From: Mytilus galloprovincialis | Taxonomy: Eukaryota; Mollusca; Bivalvia; Mytilida; Mytilidae | Assembly (NCBI RefSeq): GCF_965363235.1 | Contig: NC_134845.1 | Coordinates: 21,392,524 to 21,456,523 of the forward strand | Length of the DNA: 64,000 nt | Reading direction: 5' to 3' | Shown here: positions 58,805 through 64,000 of the stretch, piece by piece | Layout: every line of letters starts with the position of its first letter | Numbering within the stretch: the first letter of the stretch is position 1 | The notes under the pieces: model-generated | Told to the model about the DNA's origin: nothing | Database searches by the model: none | The model's input: the letters and a program-made list of their open reading frames with translations, nothing else | Made by a program: the position numbers and the translations under genes

Positions 58805-60836
58805 TATATGGGTCATTTTCAAAAAATGTCGAATTTTGAAATTGCCGATTGAAAAATTTATTAAAAGTTACTTATTCAAACAACCCTCTACATAAGCAAA
58901 TCAAAACAAACAGTACTTTAAGAACAACATATTAAAAGATACAATCTTAATGATGTCAAACAAGAATATCTTGAAACATTTTTTGATCGATGGTACAATA
59001 TTTTGTCTATCCTGTTACCATTTTCAAAAGAAATTTTGGGTTATTAAGAAATGGTTTAGATAAAATGTTAAGCTTGTTTTACGTTACCAATCAATTAGAT
59101 GGTTTTCAAGAGAATAAACTTCTATATATATTCATTCTGTAAAATAATAGATTATTTGCCAATTTTCTAGGTTGTACTGAAAAATGGCTCTAAAAATTGG
59201 TTTTCAAAGGTTATAAAAATTACCACCAGTAATGCAAGTCTAAGATAGCAATTTATATTGTTCGGCCTTTTTTCACCCTTTCAATTAAACCCAACATCAA
59301 GTAAATCCCTCATAAGTTAATTTACTTTTCTCTTTATTTCGTTGGTAACAGGAACGTACGTTTCTGATATATCACTATATAAAAGTCTATCCTGTTACCT
59401 TTTTGTCTATCCTGTTACCGATATCAGTATTGCACCTGCAAATGCTTAATTGGGAAGATTAAGACATTAAAACCTTAAGATGAGTTCAAACAATGAAATA
59501 TTTCATTCGTTTTCCACCTACATGTTGAGATAAAAAATTTAACGACGTCAGTTTTGTCAATAATTGTCTATCATGTTACTGTAACCATAGCAACCATAGT
59601 AACAGGATAGACATAACAGGATAGACAAATTTCTTCGTTTTTGATTGCTGTTGTGAAATAACTACTCCCTTTGGTGAAGTGATTACGGTTTTCTATTGTG
59701 AATTTGGTTTCAAACACGTTATTGCACTTTTTACAACCATACTGTTAGTGTAATTAATAAAAATGGTTGGTAACAGCATAGACATGAAAAAAAGTACGCT
59801 CTATTTTTTTCACTAAATGTCTTGAAAGAATAATGACAAGATCCCCATATAGCAAATTAAACTGTGAAGAAAATTTATGTATATATTATAGCTTAAATTT
59901 TTCCAAAACCCAACCATTTTACATAAGTCTTATAAAATATAATTTTCATTATAGTTCCCGATGTATATATAGCACTCTTAACTAATAATTATAAGTAATT
60001 TTAATTTGAGACCATTTTAATTCTTATTTGTAAATATATACAGTTGTCTCTTAACATTTTCTTACAACCCAGCACATATGAATTATTATATATTTTTTTA
60101 AACTTTATGATGACAATCCTATGAATTAACTATGATATTCATCATTTAGTGATTATTATAACCAAATTCAGTCATCTGTATAATTATAATTAATTGTTTC
60201 CTTATGTTTTAAGGTGTACATAGTTGCTAAAACTATACCCTTTGGGTAGTGCTCCACAATTAATGGAGGAATATACAAGAAACTGAACTGAACTTGAAAT
60301 TTCTTTTCTCTATACTGTCGTTCAAGAAACGAGGCGTTTTAAATGTAAAGATTACTTTGCATTTTTGAACTCAACACTGACTGATTCAATATTCATAGGG
60401 AGAATAATTTAACGACTGTTTTAAGTAGCAGTAATAGGATAGACATGAACCTCCTGTACGCTGATTGAATTTAGTTTGTAGATAATCTGTTACATACAAT
60501 GATAAAAAAAAAAGCTACGATTTTTCGTTAGAATTATAACTAACGTTCTTAAAAAGTCCCTTTTGCAGATATCAAGGCGATCAGAAAATCGGAAAAAAAT
60601 CATTTGAAATGTGTTTTTCTGACAATGTACGGACACAAATACCCCCAAAATCGGACTTAAATGCCATTTAATCGTATCAAAATAGATGTAAGCTAGGTGT
60701 GTTTATTATTAATGTTCTGAACAACAAATCCGACAAGCTTTCATTTAAACCATTACAACTGAAATTTCCATTAGAAATAAAAATTTTAGCATGGGTGTAC
60801 TGAAAATTCGACATTTTTTTTAACATGACCCATATA
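58805..60836. mobile_element. 2.0 kb TIR element with symmetric array of a 15 bp motif
   Basis: TATATGGGTCATTTTCAAAA (58805 on, then AAATGTCGAATTTT) and its near-inverse ending TGACCCATATA at 60836 form ~33 bp inverted ends. The motif GTCTATCCTGTTACC occurs direct at 59005, 59385, 59405 and (variant) 59566, and inverted near 59598, 59613, 59769 and 60430. No coding ORF of note. Confidence 0.75.
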
Positions 60837-60959
60837 ATAGATACATGGCATGCTTATAAACATTGAACAATGAATGTTGGGGACCAGTGACATACGTACA
60901 CAAGCAATACATTATCAATGCATTACAAGAGCCCAAGAGTTTACTAATAATAATATTAA

Positions 60960-61775
60960 AGAAACACACACTAACATTGATAAGTTTGTTTCGAGGCTTT
61001 CGAGATACTTTGAAAAAAATCACTCTGATTCAAACAAGAAATTCTCTGAAACTGACGTTACCAAGATGCTTGTTTTCTTGACTTGACAACATACTTTGTA
61101 ACGTTTTAAGGACGTGTTTTTCAACAAAATATCGACATTTCCATGGGAACAAACTGTGCTACTCTTCTTACCGACATGTTCCTTTATTCTTATGAGTATG
61201 ATTTCATACAGGAATTTTTGGGAAGAAGGAAAAGAAGTAAGCAATATCTTTTAACTTTACTTTCCCGCGTAAAAGATGATGTTCTCTCACTAAATAATTT
61301 AAAATTTGGTGACTATGTTGAACGGATCTACCCCCGTCGAACTTGAAATAAAGAATACAACAGATACAGTTAAGTCTGACTCATATCTTGAATTTCATCT
61401 AGAAATTTATAATGAGGGTCGGTTGAAGACAAAACTTTACGGCGACAAAAGAGATGACTTCAGCTTCCCAATTGTGAACTTTTGATTTCAGCAGCACCTG
61501 CATACGGGAGTGATATTCTCGGGCTTGTGTTCCTTATCATGATTTCCCTGATAAAGGATTGCTGCTCACAAGGAAGTTTTAAACCAAGAGTTCCAAATCA
61601 TGAAGTTGAAATTATCCCATCATAAATTTAATGGCGTCTGTAATTAAAATTTATTTTAATTACAGACGCCATTACACGTTGGTTGACCACTTAAGGAATA
61701 TCCATTTCACAGATGATAGCCGATATGTTCCTAATATCGTAAAAACAAGCCAGTCCCTTTGTCTCGAATGGGGAG
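60960..61775 (+). mobile_element. Degraded Penelope-like retroelement, second fragment
   Basis: Frames in order: SRYFEKNHSDSNKKF...ETDVTKMLVFL (to 61085), MGTNCATLLTDMFLYSYE (61143 on), VKDDVLSLNN where YIDDVLS is expected, RIYPRRT, then after a frame change LEFHLEIYNEGRLKTKLYG + DKRDDFSFPIVNF and a decayed tail. Same family as the minus-strand copy at 21749-22735, with different surviving ends. Stops and frameshifts throughout. Confidence 0.82.
61630..61673. repeat. 44 bp perfect palindrome inside the Penelope-like remnant
   Basis: AATGGCGTCTGTAATTAAAA + T on the left, centre TT, and the exact inverse on the right, giving 21 bp arms. It interrupts the expected KFYGRHH-type coding stretch, so it looks inserted. 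Confidence 0.88.
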
Positions 61776-61784
61776 AAACAAATG

Positions 61785-62995
61785 AATAAATTGACTATAA
61801 ACACCTTTTTACACATTTCCCTTCTGTTTCTCTCAAAATTATCGTATAATGAGCTCTCCTTTACACTATTTACGTTTTTTTTACAATCCGGAAAAATCAG
61901 TATGACGAGATATGCTAAATATATCCAACCTACATTATATTTTATAGTGACGTCATTGTTGGAATGCCACACTACGCATAAGCAGGGATATCCTTCACTG
62001 GTTATTTAAATCATTCTCAAAGATTGTGCACTTATTAAAAAATAGTATTTGTTAAATTTAAACATAATGATGTTTGCTGTAGATGATTCAAACATCAACA
62101 TGCAATACTTTAATTTGTAGGTCAACAACTTTTAAAGTAAACAGGAAGTCCAGGGGGCTACATGAGATCGGGGAGAGAAACGATCTTTTCCATTTTTTTC
62201 TGTAAAACTCTGTTTTGAGAATCTTCCTCCAATTCAGGAGCACCTCAATTTATAAGCTAATTATCCACTAAAATAAACACCTAAAATGTGACATTTAGTA
62301 TATGATAAGTAGTCTTCCATTAAAACTAAATTTTGTGTACCAACATAATCATTGTAATAGTTACAAAAAAAATTACAAATTTTGTAGTTTAAACCTATTT
62401 ATTCATGAAATTTTACAAATATTTCAAAATGTAGGATTTGGAAACAAGCTTCACACAGTTTACATCAATCATATTGTTATTTTTATTAGTACCTGTATCC
62501 CTGTGATGAGAGATGTAACTGGGAACTTTATCAATGGAAATTTAAAACTGAATAGATTTTTCAGTCCTAACTTTCTTAAGAAAAAAATTTAAAATCTTAA
62601 GAGTACTGTCACAAAAAATGGAAAATGGCCCTAGCCTGCAGTTCAGTCGTACACTATTAAGATTTCAAAAATAATTGTAGTTGTTGTTAAATGACAGAAT
62701 TCAACTAGTTGAATTTTAGATAATTAACTATCAACTTTAATTGAATGTTTAGATTTAGAAGATGCAGATCTCTTCCATTGGTCTAAATTGAACCCTAAAC
62801 TAAAGAAACGAAATTACATTAAACAACAATTGATTTCAATAGTGTCAACCTTCCACATGTTCTAGCTGTTCTTTTTTTTCATTCTTTATATGAAGACTAT
62901 CAAAAGATACCCTCCCCCCCCCCCCCCCCCCCTAAAAAAAAAAAAATGAAATAGAAACAAGGGCCGTCTTTCCCCTCAGAGCTATTCAGCTCTTT
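61785..62995 (-). repeat. ~1.2 kb dispersed segment, copy B (inverse of 32776-34180)
   Basis: Reverse complement of copy A: TCATTGTTGGAATGCCACAC, TTTGCTGTAGATGATTCA, GGGGAGAGAAACGATC, AGGAGCACCTCAATTTATA, CATGTTCTAGCTGTTC, GGCCGTCTTTCCCCTCAGAG, CTATTCAGCTCTTTGAT. It has a long C-run at about 62910-62932 where copy A has only a few. One unit is present where copy A has the 251 bp duplication. Confidence 0.88.
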
Positions 62996-63004
62996 GATTT
63001 TTCA

Positions 63005-63154
63005 ACATTACTGATGATTAGTAACACAAAGGGTGCTACATTCGGAGCAGGATCTGCTAACCTTTCCGGAGCACCTGCAATTGCTTTGTCTTTAGTTTTC
63101 CATGTTGTAATTTTTGTGTAATATTGTTTGGTCTGTTTGTCTTTTTTTTTTTAA
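63005..63154 (+). repeat. Mussel repeat module ('GGAGCAGGATCTGC')
   Basis: GTGCTACATTCGGAGCAGGA, TCTGCTAACCTTTCCGGAGC, ACCTGCAATTGC, then TAGTTTTCCATGTTGTAATT and TTGGTCTGTTTGTC. I know this string order from mussel sequences; family unsearched. Confidence 0.5.
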
Positions 63155-63183
63155 AGATATCTTATATAGTTTATAAGATATCT
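63155..63183. repeat. Palindrome AGATATCTTATA...TATAAGATATCT
   Basis: Perfect 12 bp arms around a 5 base centre. Similar AGATATC-rich strings recur in the last ~250 bp of the window. Confidence 0.8.
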
Positions 63184-63228
63184 CCCATAACATAACTTTC
63201 CATTTAAGGAATGACTGTAATATTTTTT

Positions 63229-63335
63229 CTGTCTATGAAGAAATAACATAAAAAAATTGGTGCACACTGAACAACGCACGTAGCAGGTTATTTTACAGTG
63301 TGCACCACATTTTTTATGTTATTTCGAATAGACAG
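63229..63335. mobile_element. Inverted-repeat element (~41 bp arms, 26 bp centre)
   Basis: CTGTCTATGAAGAAATAACA + TAAAAAAATTGGTGCACACTG on the left; CAGTGTGCACCACATTTTTT + ATGTTATTTCGAATAGACAG on the right. The arms match with only a few differences. A very small MITE or a hairpin-forming unit; no target duplication was identified. Confidence 0.8.
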
Positions 63336-63759
63336 AAGACACTACTAACTTCAATCATAATCACATTATTCCCTATTGTAGTATTTTAGTCAGTATGACT
63401 TTTAAGATGACAATACAAATACTAAAAATCTGGACTTTAAATAAGCCGTATAGGTACAATTTTCAATCTGTTAGCTGGAATGACGTACAACATCGAATCA
63501 AAGAATTCAACTTTATTTATAACTAATATAGGACAATGCTGTTGATTAAAAAATACTCAATTGCAGGCCCTTTTGATTTCTAAATATTTAATGTTACCAA
63601 TAATTGATAAGTTCAAGGTTCGACGGGTTCAAACAGTAAGATTTTGAAAGCAGAGAAAACTGTGCATCTTATAATCAGCATGACTTTATCAGATGACAAT
63701 ACCAATACTAAAATTAGTCTTACGCATAGTTATATACTTTAATTCAGTCACGGGTGTGT

Positions 63760-64000
63760 TCTTGTTTTATATAAGATATAAAGTTGATAATATATCTCAT
63801 TTATCTTGCATAGTTTATAAGATATTTTAAAAACTTTATTAAAGATCATGAGGTAGCTTATAAACTATATGAGTTATCTATATAATATGTAAGATATCTT
63901 GTATATTTTTATGAGATATCTTACACAATATATCCTGTATCTTATTTAATTTGCCAGATATCTCAAATAATATATAAGATATTTTATATATTCTAGTTTT
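63760..64000. repeat. AT-rich cluster of AGATATC/GATATCTT motifs, runs off the end
   Basis: TAAGATATCTTG, GAGATATCTTAC, CAGATATCTC, TAAGATATTTT and related strings every 20-40 bp, with both orientations mixed. It continues past the window edge. Confidence 0.7.

Noticed and set aside
63601..63660. Possible tRNA T-arm (GGTTCGACGGGTTCAAAC)
   Set aside because: No matching acceptor, D or anticodon arms around it.

Overview
This window is nuclear DNA from an animal, almost certainly a bivalve mollusc and most likely a mytilid mussel (Mytilus or a close relative). The genes have spliced exons with GT...AG borders, the DNA is AT-rich, and intergenic and intronic space is crowded with dispersed repeats. 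Several of these repeats I recognise from memory as typical of mussel genomic and cDNA sequence: the 'GTTGTCTCATTGGCAATCAT' family, the 'GGGCCAGCTGAAGGACGC' family, the 'ACGCCCGTC' family and the 'GTCCCCA...GGGGCATA' family. That species assignment rests on recall, not on a search.

Four protein genes can be supported. (1) A glutaredoxin-domain cysteine-rich protein (GRXCR family), minus strand, three exons between 12018 and 312, with its 3' end outside the window. (2) An intronless ankyrin-repeat protein with a C-terminal SOCS-box-like segment, minus strand, 16923-15087, broken by two apparent frameshifts. (3) MSL3 (male-specific lethal 3; chromo-barrel plus MRG domain), minus strand. Ten phase-consistent exons run from 46003 to 29315, and the last exon is not identified with certainty. 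(4) A long TRIM protein (RING, two B-boxes, coiled coil, a very long charged disordered linker, C-terminal beta-propeller), plus strand, two exons, 51337-57311.

Layout: 1-12 kb is the GRXCR gene with a 9.7 kb intron 1 full of small transposons. 12-15 kb is intergenic. 15-17 kb is the ankyrin/SOCS gene. 17-22.7 kb is repeat debris ending in a degraded Penelope-like retroelement on the minus strand. 22.7-26.6 kb holds two blocks of a ~47 bp minisatellite, part of it organised as a 142 bp trimeric higher-order repeat. 26.6-46 kb is MSL3, whose introns carry a 27 bp minisatellite, a ~1.3 kb segment repeated in inverted orientation at 61.8-63 kb, a 74 bp tandem repeat that multiplies a splice acceptor, and a 2.6 kb terminal-inverted-repeat element. 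A foldback element with a clean 10 bp target duplication lies at 46.2-47.0 kb just upstream of the MSL3 start. 47-51 kb is repeats. 51.3-57.3 kb is the TRIM gene. 57.3-64 kb is more mobile-element material, including a second Penelope-like fragment and a 2 kb element with a symmetric array of a 15 bp motif.

The genes do not form a pathway. MSL3 would act in chromatin (H4K16 acetylation), the ASB-like and TRIM proteins in ubiquitination, and GRXCR at the actin-based apical cell surface. The most unusual content is the repeat architecture: two tiny perfect palindromes that look like insertions, the foldback element, the splice-site-duplicating tandem array, the higher-order minisatellite, and a hairpin with stem covariation between two dispersed copies. 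No CRISPR array, rRNA, convincing tRNA or bacterial-type operon was seen.
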